Positions 13,701 to 27,200 of a DNA stretch of 60,000 nt are shown piece after piece. The stretch is from Owenia fusiformis (taxonomy: Eukaryota > Annelida > Polychaeta > Sabellida > Oweniidae): the NCBI GenBank assembly GCA_903813345.2, contig CAIIXF020000005.1, positions 26,355,375 to 26,415,374 on the forward strand, in the 5' to 3' direction. Every line of letters starts with the position of its first letter. Position 1 is the first letter of the stretch. A program made the position numbers and the translations under genes. The notes under the pieces were generated by a model. It was not told the origin of the DNA and did no database searches. It saw only the letters and a list, made by a program, of their open reading frames with translations.

Positions 13701-16700
13701 TATTTTCTGAAACTTTATAATCATTTTCGTTGGCCGACCAAGAAAGTGGGGATGGTTTACTGTAATTGATAAACTGATTTGGTGAATGAAAATATTTTAA
13801 TTATTTGCTTGACTTTGAATCATCCAATCTGTATTCTACTTGTGTTCAGTTCTTCAAGAAAAGTAAAACTAGGTTTTTTAAACTTCTTTACACCTAACAT
13901 GCAAAATTCATATCATATACTGACTTGAGATGCCAGCAAACTTGACACTTTAACCAATTTTTCATCAAATATCACAAAACTCTGAAAGCATCTGGAAGTT
14001 TGGAAGAAAGTTGAGAAATGTGTTTTCAGCATGAAGGAAACCATTTTTAACTGGTTTGTTTAGACATTAATGTGAAATTGTATCTGGCAGCTATAAACAA
14101 AAATATATTTTCTCACTTGTAGGCTGTGAAATACAGAGATCATACAAGCTGAATAGATACCACTTGGAGTATACATAACATGGTTGATATATCAAATAGG
14201 CATCTCTACCATCTATATAGCTTGTGAAAAAACAAGATGTAACAAATATATACATATACAGGATCTAAAAATATTGTATGACCATGAATTCTCAGGGATT
14301 CTACAAATTAACATGGGGGATTTGATACCAAATAGATACTTATCTCATACATGCCTATCATTCTATGAATGCTCAATTCATTCATAACATTCCAAAATTG
14401 AGCATAGATTTCTCTATCCTAAATATCTAGGTATATTTTTCCCCTTTATACAGTGAATAACATTACATGTAGTCTTGCCAAGATAAAATGACCAGGGAGA
14501 CCTATAGGCCTAGATGACATTCAGATTGTGAATGTATATCAGAGGTCAGTCTTTAGATGTGCGACATTCGCTCCAGGGTTTATTTCACTGACTGGGGTCA
14601 GTTGTCTCAATATGTACTTGTATAAACTATGGATGTACTTCTGCTATAGTAATGAAAGAAAATTAAATGTTTGTCATGTGGAAAATTGAGAATGACCACA
14701 TAGACACTGTATGTATGGTCTAAGAGGTTCTGAAGACCAAACAGCTGGGCTACTGCTCTCTATACAGAATTTTATTGCCTATCTATAATGCCCATTGAAT
14801 ACCTTTATTGCTCTTCCCTGCAGGATGCAGGATATGTGTTTATTTCCTTCATGTTATTGCAGCTCTATAACTGAGATTATATCAGGTTCCTTGTGTATAT
14901 TTGTCTTTTTGAGGAAAATGTTTTTCTGCATATATTTTTGTTTTGTTTTTGAGGTATCAAGGAAGAATCGTGCTTGATTATTTTCAAGGGTACAATATTT
15001 TCTGGTCATTTTAACTGTAAAATCCATTAAATACTGAATGTACTTGAATGTATAACTGAAATGTTACCGTGCGTTTTATTGTATGACAGTGCAATAGTGT
15101 CACAGGTATATGCATTTTCAAGTGTTCCATATAAACTAGCTGCCAGTTCTCAATATGAAATGGTCAACTTTTCACTCTTCAAGTGGCCGCATTTTGCCTA
15201 AATCGGTCAATATTGCTCTTCATTTTGACAGTTGTGATACATATTTGGCAAGATCAATCACACTTGAATGTCATTAATTGTATCATTTCTAAATTACATA
15301 CTGGAAATATGCACCGTGCTACCTTTTATTATTTTCGAAAGATCATGGTTAAATATCTTAAAAATTTGAACTGGCATTTTTGAGATATGAACAAAGAATC
15401 AGTTCTTCCTTATTCCTCAGCTTTCAAAAAATATGATTTAAACATGAAAATGATTTCTTTTGATTGAGTCTCATGTTAACCACAATAAGAGGCATTTAGT
15501 ATATGTGCATACTGCCAAGGTGTGAAACAATATGTGATATTTACAAGTTCTGTTTTGCTAAATGATAAATTACAACAAGTGTGCAGCTTCAAACAAACTC
15601 CCCCTCGCCTGGCAGATAGCTAGCCAGCAGGCGCAAAAACTAAAACAAAATAAACTACCACGTGAAAGTTAAATAAACAGAGAGCAGCTTAAAAATAGCA
15701 GGGAAATGACTGTAGAAATGACAGTAAACATGTTGAGATTCCCATACAGTTGAGGCAAATCATGCGTGTGTTGGATTGACAGATGGATTAGTACAAGAAA
15801 CTGGGATGAATTTAAGTCAATATTAATATCAATCTTACAGGTTTTGCTTTAACTTGACTGTATATATAGATATAGAAATGTTGCCTCTAAACGTTTGAAT
15901 TTGTACTGGTTTAAGAGCAGTATTTCATTGGTCGATTCTACTTTTGGTCTCTCGGTATGAAGATATTTTGGATGAGCCTTCCCTCTTTTTTGCCTGTCAT
16001 GGGTCTATATCATATTGAGAATGTGTTGAAATCAACAGCTGAGGAAATATAGAGATGTTTAGCTAGTATAAGTGCCTCTGTGATGCCAGGAAGCACTTTG
16101 ACATCAAGCAAAGGAGGTGTCTATTGACCTACATAGTCCAGGTCATGTGATCCACCCTGGCCAATCGACCGTGATGTTTCTAATATGAAGATCTTATACT
16201 CATTGTCCAAATTTTGTCTTGAATCAGAGATTTGAAATGTTTTTACAGTGTGTTTTATACAATTGTATATTGTTTGGAATATTAGAAGAAAACCTGTTTC
16301 AGATATCTACGGTTTTAAGGCCATTCTGATTTGTATGATTGACATGTACATATACAGAGCCTCAGACCTTGCCCTTTTACCATGTTGTGGATGTCACAAA
16401 TATGGTGGAAGCGCATGGATTATGGCTGACACCTTCTGGGCTAACTAACTCCCTATCAGCTTCCCCTGTGCTATCACACATAGCTCAGTACCCACTAACA
16501 CCAACAGCTATGTCTTCATCAGGTACCCAAATTACTATAAGAATGGGTGTCATTGGGTGATTAGGGTACTTATCCTTTGGTGTGTTGGTCTTATGTGTTG
16601 GAAATCTTCCCTCTTGTTCTTTATTTTTTAATTGAAGTTTTTTGTGGCATTGCCCACATTTTCTCTGTTGCTCATTTCTCTATTTTTTCACCCCAATTCT

Positions 16701-19700
16701 AGTTACCCCTATTCTAGTTAGAACATTATTATTATAAAATAGGCAGTGTAGTGTTTCTGCTCACAGCAAGGTTATAGACGACAGTTATCGGTAGATGGCA
16801 CTACTCAGTGAAGTCTTACATCAGGCCCCTGTGTGCCTTATCCATTTCTTTAAGCACGTGAGAAATAGATCGTATGTGGAGAGGATACGAGACTGATGTA
16901 ACACTAGATATGGCAGACATGACAGTTGGAACAATCTCTAATACTCTATGGTGTTGGATCTATAGCTAAAATGCCAATGGGAAATCCAATAAATTATATC
17001 TGGTAATAGAATAAGGTGATACGATTAGAGCTGGTAAGAGGGTTTAAAAGGTATCTTGGGATATGACAAGTCAGTGCTGATAAATGTCTTAAGTTTTATT
17101 TAGCCATTCACAGGAAATGTAACAGGTAACTTACCAGAGCTTCATATATGTAATTAATCAAATTATATGTATATGAACTAAAAATACTACTTATTTCAGA
17201 TATTAAACAAAGTCAAATCAACTCTAACTATACTGAATTTTCACTGTTTTTTAAAGGGTGAGCCAATACAATGTTACCCATTCTGATTATACATTGGGTA
17301 ACATCTTTTGCCCACCCTGTAGACCTTTTTAAATAAAGATAAGTCTAGTCAGTGGTCTATTTTTGATTGTTTCAGGAATCACAACAGTATTAGCACAATC
17401 CCTCCTGGTGCGCTGGATGGTTTGAAGAAATTGCGTGAGCTGCATGTACAATATAACAATATCACCAAGTTGTCTGTTGGAATGTTCCCAGCTGGTCTTC
17501 AAATGCACCATCTGTAAGTATTATAATCTTTGGTATGGATATATAGTTTTAAGATTGTTTATATGGGAGTCTGCTCCTTTAGGAGACAATTGAATTAGTC
17601 AATGTTGTAACCATGGTTACGATTGTGGTAACCATAGTATGATTTTCATAGCAACAAAATGTCTCAAATGATTCTTCGGATGTGCATGTCATCTTCACAT
17701 CTACTGGAGTTCCCTCTGTTGTAAATTGTTGATCAATACATGCATTATTGACACATTTCTAAAGTTGACGATGTTGAACCGACAACTCGGGTATACCACC
17801 ATCGTGTAGACTTTCTCCCAAGGCTCATATAATTAACGGTACTTGTTATTAATGAGTGTATCAAGATGAAATTATCTCAATTCTCATTCATATTTGATGT
17901 TTCTGAAGTATCAATGCATTTATCAAAGTGAATTTATATCAATGTATTAATATTTATAAGAATAACACCATTCCAACAAGAGCTGCGATCAATACATTCG
18001 CTACTTCAGATGTGGCGCTTGAAATCCAATCAAAATATTTTGATAATCTTTTTCAGTAATGATATATTGCAATTAGGTGATACGATTAAATTGAACACAT
18101 GTTATAGTTATGAAGCTTGATGTAGTTAACGATTCAGTAGCTCTGTTATATTTCAACTTCAAGGACAAGGATTGGTCCAAATCAACTGCTCTACCCATCC
18201 TTTGTATAATTGATACAAGCTATGTATCCTAAATAATGAAAACCTAAGTTTATAGGGTTTATAAGAAACTCTTGCATAAAGTCTTTATGGGCTTAATGCA
18301 AGAGTTTCTTATATGGTATTCCATTCATATTTAAACGAGTTGGCCTTAAAAAGTAGGTAAAACCATCAGCAGGCAGTTGAAAGTTAAATTCGCAATACTA
18401 CCTAAGAGTCATATTAAACATCAATATGTTCAGCACATGTTTATATTAAATAAAGGCAAATCAATGATATTACATGATGCAGTGAAACATGTTGTAATTT
18501 CAAGTAAATTCTGTATAGTTTATTTTGGGACTTAATCAAGGAGAAATCGTCCTTCGATATGTTTGATCTATGTTAAATCTATTTCTTTAGAAAGGGCGCA
18601 ACTATTTCTTGGATAACTTCTTTGTGGTGTTATTTGGTAGTATAACACAATTATTTGTTTTACATCTGGACATGTTTTGTCCTGAACATGTATTTCAACT
18701 TTCATTTATTTAACTATATCATCAGTTTCATACATAGCCATTTTTGTTTTGTTCTTAATCCTAGTCACACAAAAAATGTGTCCCTCCCCCCCCTCTTTTC
18801 CCCATATTACAGTGATACATAGTTGTTATTTTCCAAGAAAATCAGAATGTCGGCACAGTATCGTTAAAAATAGTCACAATGAAAATATCCTGTTCTTTTA
18901 AATAGAGATGTTGACATAATGTTGGCCATCTCCTTTCGATCAAGCTCTGTACTTTGTGCCATAGTGGCAATGTTTTCATTGTGTGACTGCTACAATAGAA
19001 TCATTCCATATAAACAATACACCGAAGGTTGAATTAAGCAGAAAGAATCAATTCCTCAGGATTGAATATTCAATATTGGCTGCAAATTCCAAACACTGTG
19101 AATTTTCTACTACAAATAGAATATTATAAATGGCTGATATACAATTATAAGTAGGCCTATGTCTAAATCCACAATGTTATTTTAGAGGAAATAAAAAATT
19201 ATTTAACATCCATGAAATGTAGTTAACAGGCAGTATATTTTATGCAGTGAAAATGCTGGTCTTATTAACCTAAAAAAATCGTGTTGAATCACCTTGTTTT
19301 TCTTTATTCAATCCAGTTGCACTTAAAGGCTATTTCATTGGAACTATCTGATAAGTGTTGGTGTAAATTGTGCACTAATGCTATAATCTCAGTGTTATCA
19401 AATGTGTGGAGAGTTTGAGTTTGGCATTCACCAATAATCATAGCTTAGCTTTAGTCAGTACTATAGCCCTTGCAAATGAATCCTCCGATTTGTACGACTT
19501 ATTGGATATTCCCAAAAACTTCATAGGCAGACTTTTTCTTACATTTTTGAAATTCTTCAGGGTTATCTTTCATTGTGATCTGTTGATATTTTACTGTTTT
19601 AGAGCTGAATTTATAAAGAAAATCCTGGTCAGTTTCTCTTTCTTCAAAAATAATGCTGGCATAGGACCTAACTCTTGGAACTGTGTTTGGAGATGAGAGC

Positions 19701-22700
19701 AACCTGACAAAACATTAATCAGATATCATGGCTAACTATACAACTGCTCAATGCCCTAACCCTACAAATGGAATTATCAATTACTATGGTTGAATTTAAC
19801 ACTGATTTAGGTTATGTAGACTCGAAAAATTCTCATGAGTTCTGGGACACCCTGTATATAGCATAATCATAGCTTTTTTCCTTCCTTAGGTACCTCTACT
19901 GCTGTATAAGGGAGGGGGCACAGGTGTTTTCACTTTACAAATATGTAATGCATTTTGTATAATTTTGTGTTTCCAGGTCTCTGAGCTATAACAAGATCAA
20001 CAAGACAGAACCACATGCCTTGGATAACCTAACCAGTCTACTGTGGCTCAAACTGAACAAGAACAAGATATCAAAATTGCCCGAAGAGTTCTTCATCAAA
20101 TTAACAAAATTAAAATATCTGTGAGTACACCAGATTTTGTAAATTTTGGACTTGCATATTAGCACTCTTTTTCTCTCGGCTCATTGCTGGTTCGTTTATT
20201 ATGTAATTTTCAGTAAATGTCAAGTAATATTGTTATAATATGGTGTAATGGTAATTATGAAATGAAGTAATACAATTAATGTTATGACTCTGACAAATTG
20301 GAACATGTAATCGCCAAAGGCATTGCCTTAATTTCTCAAAACATGCCTGCCTGGAATTGCCCGCTCTTTCTGTTATTTCCCAAAGTTCTAGACTTCAACA
20401 AAGATATTGAATCAAATCATTTGGGATTTCACAACATAGAAAATATAACTGGTTACTAATACTGCTAATGTGGATAATTCACGTTCTTGATACAGAGGTC
20501 GTATCGTAATTATTAACATATCTGCACTGGTAATCTTCCATTGAATTCTATGTAAAAATATGCCTAAGATCCTGGTGTTAAGGAGAGAAATCTCACTAAC
20601 AATATGTGATTTCCACTCAGTAGAGCATGAAGTGCATCTAAAATATAGCAAATCCTTGATTTATTAACTAAAATGTTATTAAAAACAAAATAATCAATAG
20701 TTCTTGTGTATATGGAATAAACCGAAGAAAATACCCTGGCGTTCCTAATAGACATTTCTTAGATATAACATCAAGTATTTCACTTTTGTTTCTAATGACA
20801 TTTGTGGGTTCGTAATAATTACAGTTGTAGGCTTAATCTCTCTGATTTATTATCGGGGAGAGGTTTTTACTGATTACATGCTTTTATATTAGCATTTATT
20901 CTTCGTGTAATGTTTGGCTTTCATTGCTAGCTGAAGATCTGATTTATTTTGTCTTCTATAATTTCTAAAACCAGGAAGTAATCTAATTTGATATATTGTA
21001 AAGTCATCGACTATAAGGCCACAATTGACGATAATTTACACCATAACAGCCTCTAATAACACTCTATTAGTTGCAGTAATTACACAAGCCTACTCAGATC
21101 CCATACTGTTCATTTTTATTTTCTCATTACTGGTTTGAAAATGGAAAAACGGTTCTGATTTTTATGTTATAATTTTTGGATTATGATATGTATAAATTAT
21201 TCGAGCAAGTTACTTTTATTATTGTTGCATTGTGTTAAATGATACATAGCTATTTAACACTAGAGATACACACATTTATTACCATGGTAACACCTGATAG
21301 GAAAATACAGAGGTACTGAAGTCAGAATTGTAATATACTGTTTAATGTGACTATGATAATATCCATTAAGTAACCCATAAAAAAACGATAAAAACATAGG
21401 TTGTTGCGGGACACTGTTTGATTCAATGTTTTGTTCTGTTGCTGTTGTCATGTTTTATTATTTGATAGATGGCGCTTCAGGTTAATGTGGCCTAACGCAT
21501 TAAGGTTAATGAAACATGTTGTCTAATAATTTTTGTGTTATATTTTTCAGGGAGTTAAACCGCAACAAATTCAAAGAGCTTGGTGGTCTGACGTTTAAGG
21601 GTTTGGAGAAATTGAAGAGTCTTCGCCTTCGTCGTAACAAGATCACAAAACTGAACGATGGCGCTTTTTATGGTCTGTCATCCATTGAGCAACTACATTT
21701 AGACTACAACAGTATAACAACTATCTCAGACAAGTGGCTGTATGGTCTCGAAACACTGACACATTTGTAAGTATACACCAGCATACACATATTAAAGAGG
21801 CTTGCATTTATCTAGAGCCATCTTTTGTGTTTCTTCCACTGGTTTTAGATGTCCCATATCCAGGGAGCAAAGTGTGCAAATAGCTGTTTTGTTGGATGAC
21901 ACATTTTTAAAGATCACAGTGTTGTTTCATACACTTCCTAGATCAACTTCTAAATGGTATATGGATAAATTGTCACGTCATCAGAGTTGCAAACTGGGTG
22001 GCACCATTAAAACAGAATTAAAAGATCAGAAAAAGTTTAAGTTCAAATTCAACTGGTGATCTCTAAGTCCACATGGTGTCTCTTTGTCGATGTGAGATGT
22101 TTACTTGTGGCTTTCTTGTCCAAATATCCTGCTTTCTCAGGTGATCAACAATGTCTTGAGCTTAAAAATGTCTATTTTTAATTCAGTATGTGTCAGTACC
22201 TCTTGATACATCAAACACCATAAAGCCTCACATTGGGATGTTAGTTTTCTCAGGTGTCTCCGTCTGCTTCAAACAATACACCAGTGTCATCTGGTGGTGG
22301 GTGTCAGAACTAGTTAGTGTAATCTTTACCTGTTTACTTGCCAGTGAAATACACCAGTGGCATCTGGTGGTAGGTTTCAGAACTAGTTAGTGTAATCTTT
22401 ACCTGTTTACTTGCCAGTGAAATACACCAGTGGCATCTGGTGGTAGGTTTCAGAACTAGTTAGTGTAATCTTTACCTGTTTACTTGCCAGTGAAATACAC
22501 CAGTGGCATCTGGTGGTAGGTTTCAGAACTAGTTTGTGTAATCTTTACCTGTTTACTTGCCAGTGAAATACACAAGTGGCATCTGGTGGAGGATGATTAG
22601 CATGCACATATGTGAAATGTTTGTGTTGTTTGAAACCGGATCTGTTAAACCAGGATGACTTTGTGGTCAGCGTGAAAAGTATACCCATGGTACTAGAGGT

Positions 22701-24223
22701 CAATTCCAGGTGCATCCTCATTAGTGACAACTCTAGGGAAGGGGGGGGAGGTATTTCTGACTTGTGTTCAGAATAACATGTGCAATTTTAACCTCAGAAT
22801 TTTTAATAGATGTGCCAGCATAAACTGTGTTCTCATTAGTGTTTGGTTTATTGGTAGTGATATTAGATCCCTGACATATTACCCCCAGTAAGTCACTTTG
22901 AGATTTTGTAATGAAATTCTGGAGTTTCTCATTTCCTAGCACAGTGGGAGTTGACTTGGAAAAACTTATAATATCTAAAATAAGTGTAAAGTATATCCTC
23001 TTGGCGCCAGTTTTTACATTACCAAATTGATTTTATACATTTTACATGTAATACAGTATTGAAAAATAAATATAAATGTATCAGAATTGATGTGTTTTTG
23101 GAGAATTAATTTGACATAATTAATGTAGAAATATACTACACATTCAGATTGCAGTTTTATTTCTTGTACCTTATACCCTTACATTGGTTGAATAAATAAA
23201 TTGAAATTGTATACTAACAAATTACATCTTTTTTGCTTTAGTTATCTGTCTCATAATCTGATCAACAAGACTGATAGTAATGCCTGGAACTTCTGCAAGA
23301 AACTACACGAACTGTAAGTATTCAATTTCAAGTCCACTTTATTCATATTTACTAACCATGGAAACGTCATGCATAAGAGAATACATATATATATTAAAGA
23401 ATAGATAAAGAAATGTTTTAATTTGGGAAAATTTGAGACATGCCATGTTAATAATGTATTAAAATAAGGGTGTGGTGATGCTTTATGTCTCTTTAAACAG
23501 TGTATTGATTAATATAGAAGCAACTAGAAAATATTTTGAACAGTCCATACAATATATTTCAATGTGTTTTCAGTGATCTGAGCCACAACAAACTGACATC
23601 ATTTCAAGAGGGTGCCTTTGATCACCTGGGAGCCCTGGAGAATCTCTACCTGAACCATAACAAGATTTACTCCATTGCTGATGGTGCCTTTAGAGGCCTT
23701 ACTGCCCTAGAAATATTGTAAGTGAAACATACACGATCCATTCTGTATATTGAAGTCAATTGGCAATCTTAGTTAAGGTTATGACAAAATTATATATATA
23801 TTGCTACGCTAAAAATGATTCACATTTTATGTACAGTGTTCACTTATATTTCCAATGAGTAAGGTGTGAAAATTGAGTTAATTGATTAACTCATTTTTTG
23901 TTTACTAGTATATCTAGTATATGTATGTAGCATATGTTTTAACTTGCTATATTTTAAACAAAAATTTCTAGGTTTTTATGTGCGCATTTATATTACAGGG
24001 AAATGAATAGCAATGAAATATCATGGACAATAGAGGATATGAACGGGGCATTCTCTGGTCTTAAGAAGCTCAGGCAGCTTGGGTTGGATAGCAACAAGAT
24101 CAAATCTATCGCCAAACGTGCATTCTCTGGCCTTGAGGAGTTGAAACAGCTTCATCTCTCCGATAACTCCATCAGCTCTATACAGAGTAATGCATTTGAT
24201 CCAATGAAGCGTCTCACTGACTT
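10705..24223 (+). CDS. LRIG: LRIG leucine-rich repeat exons (8 exons, about 15 LRRs)
   Basis: Part of the LRIG gene. Eight exons encode the extracellular LRR solenoid: one repeat each in 10705-10776, 11406-11480 and 23242-23313, two each in 17376-17513, 19977-20120 and 23574-23717, and three each in 21551-21766 and 23999-24223. Each repeat follows LxxLxLxxNxI/L. Every intron is in the same phase (after two bases of the leucine or similar codon), which is typical of genes grown by LRR exon duplication. The order aligns repeat by repeat with vertebrate LRIG1; for example the unit with WNFCKKLHEL at 23242-23313 matches WSFCQKLHEL. The unit beginning at 23999 has the insertion ISWTIEDMNGAFSG, an LRIG signature. 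Introns here are large, the biggest being 5.9 kb (11481-17375). Confidence 0.93.
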
Positions 24224-27200
24224 GTAAGTGATTTCAGTTATTTCATCAAAAAGAAATCTTTATATTAAGGATTCATAGAGAATGCTTTATATTTATTTTT
24301 ACTGTAAGAGATTTTGGTACATAATACCAATGTATAAGATTACAAGATTTTACTGGGTCCTAATTCATTTTGTAACTTGTACATTTCAGACGTTTAAACT
24401 CGACCAATCTGTTGTGTGACTGTCAGCTCAGTTGGCTCCCTCAGTGGCTAGATTCCAGTGGCTTCAGGGAATCTGTGAACGCTCGTTGTGGCCACCCTAA
24501 CACTCTTAAGGGCAAGAGCATATTTGCCGTTGATGCAACAGAGTTCAAATGTGACGACTTCCCTAAGCCAATCATCATCGAGGAGCCCACATCTGGTATT
24601 GCGTTAAAAGGTGGGAATTTAACCCTAACGTGCAAGGCAGCATCTAGCGCAGAGACAACCATCAAGTTCAGCTGGAAGAAAGATAATATTGTAAGTGGTG
24701 AATGTGTATTTGTGTTGGGATATCAAGAAATGTATTATATTGAGTGCAAGTTTTGTCATAGTGTCTGAAAAGTTTTTTCTTGAGATGTAGCAAACCATAC
24801 CACTTATTTATTTACTTAAATGGGTGAGCTATTGTAATTGCCCAATTATACAAAGTCTTTTTGGATAATGGATCTATAACATGCCAAACACACAAATTAA
24901 TTATCTAAAGTAAATGCATTGTACATTCATTGGAATCTTTTCCAGCTTGTTGTTTCTTTCTTATACAATTTATGATAATGCTATTTACAGCCAATTCCCA
25001 ATGCCAATATTGAGACATTCGCAACAACAAATGCACAGGCGTCAACATCAGCTAAAGATATCATCCACTACACAACTAAACTACACCTTAGTAAAATCGA
25101 AGACAATGATTCTGGAAAATACCAATGCGTCGTATCATCCACTAGCTTTGGGCCAACATACAGCTCGAAGGCCAAGATTGCCGTCCATGTATTCCCAGTA
25201 TTCACCAAGAAGCCTGTTGACGTGACTGTAAAGGCCGGATCAACAGCACGTTTGGAGTGTGCTGCTAAAGGCTCACCTGGACCTGAGATAGCCTGGCAGA
25301 AAGATGGAGGTGATGACTTCCCAGCAGCCCGTGAGCGCAGAATGCATGTGATGCCTGAGGATGATGTGTTTTTCATAGTGGAGGTGAAGAGTAGTGACGA
25401 AGGGACTTACTCTTGCACTGCAACCAACGCTGCAGGCAGCATCATCGTCAATGCAACACTCACTGTACTTGGTAAGTTTAAACTTTTGCTTTGGGAGATA
25501 ATGGGATACATGTTGAAAGAAATATTTTAATTTACAAGATAAACATTTTTGGAAACCATTTAGCTTTAAATTAGAATAAACTAATTGCAGAAGCTCAGTT
25601 ATTCTATGCTCTCATTCTTAAGTTAGAAAAGAAAACACAAATATCTGCCCCCATGTATATTTCATTATTTTCAATTGTGTAATTACAGAGACCCCATCAT
25701 TCTTCAAACCTATGCCATCAGAGATGCATTCAAAAGAGGGAGAGACCACAGTCTTGCAGTGTATGGCATCAGGGTCACCTAAACCCATGCTGACCTGGCA
25801 GAAAGATGACAAACCATTAGAAGTGACGCCCAGACATTTCTTCACCACCAACAACCAGTTATTAGTGATCGTTCAGACCAGCCCTGGGGATGCAGGGAAA
25901 TACACATGTGAGATGGCAAACACTCTGGGTACATCTAGGGATGATACCATCCTGAGGGTACTGCCTACTAAATCACGGCCACATGTTAGCGCTGCAGGCC
26001 TAGATGATGAGTCAACCACAACAGGGATTATCATAATCGCAGTGGTGTGCTGTGTCGTTGGGACATCATTAGTGTGGGTGATCATAATCTACCAGACCCG
26101 CAAGAAGCCTGAAGAATACAGTAGCACACCTACTGATGAGACCACCCTTCCTGGTGAAATGACAACTACCACATATGGCAAATCTGGCCGTATATCCCCT
26201 AGTATCTTGCCCCAGTCTCACTCAACTTCATCATCGCATAAAAACCTGTCTCGCTCTGGCTCTGGGTCGGCTTCAGGTTCATCAATTTCAGGTACAGAAT
26301 CTCCATATCGCTTCGGCAGTATCGCCAAGCCCCGCACAGCAGCTATATTCCCTAGTGATGTAGATGATGATGATCATCGCCAGTCAATCCCACTAACCCT
26401 AGATGAGCAGCAAACTGCAAGGGTGTCAGGTATGTCAAAACACTGTCATTATTCATGGATCAGCTAACCTACCTTATAAGAATGCATGAACAAAAATGAA
26501 ACAAATGAAAAAAAAAATAGTTAGAAATAACGTTTGTTCGAAAGGAGGAAAATAAAATTAATGAGATTCATTCTTGTATTTTTCCAGATGATAGCATCAC
26601 AGCTCTAAATCAGCGTCTAATGCCTGGTAACTCGGACACTATGAGCAGCTTCCAATCACACAATAGCGTACAAAGTTGCGGCCCCCATTTACAGACATTC
26701 CACCCCTATCCTACCAATCACGACCGGCTCCCAGAATCCCCAGGGGATGGGCCTCCGGCGTATTTCACCCTGAAGCAAGAACAAGTGCATTATAATGCTC
26801 CATGTAGAAAAAATACCTCATTATCAACAGCACCACATAGTCATGTATATATCAACAGTGACAACAGGTCATCCCACATATTGGGCACACCTCATACACA
26901 AAACTCTCAACCTCCCGGCACTGGTAAGTACATTGATTTCGCCTTATAAGATAATAATTTATTTTATGCTCAATATATTAAAGATACATACATGTGATAT
27001 GAAAATTAATTTCACCTCATGCAAGAAAAACAGAACTAATTGTAAAACTATGATTGCGATATATTGTCCACTTTTCTAAAATCTTGCTAATGTGTTTGCA
27101 TAATATATTTTATTTTGGGGTATCACGTTCATTTTGTAACAAATACTAATCAGACTTGTTTATTATTTTCAGGCGAAGACTGTTATACAGATATATCCAG

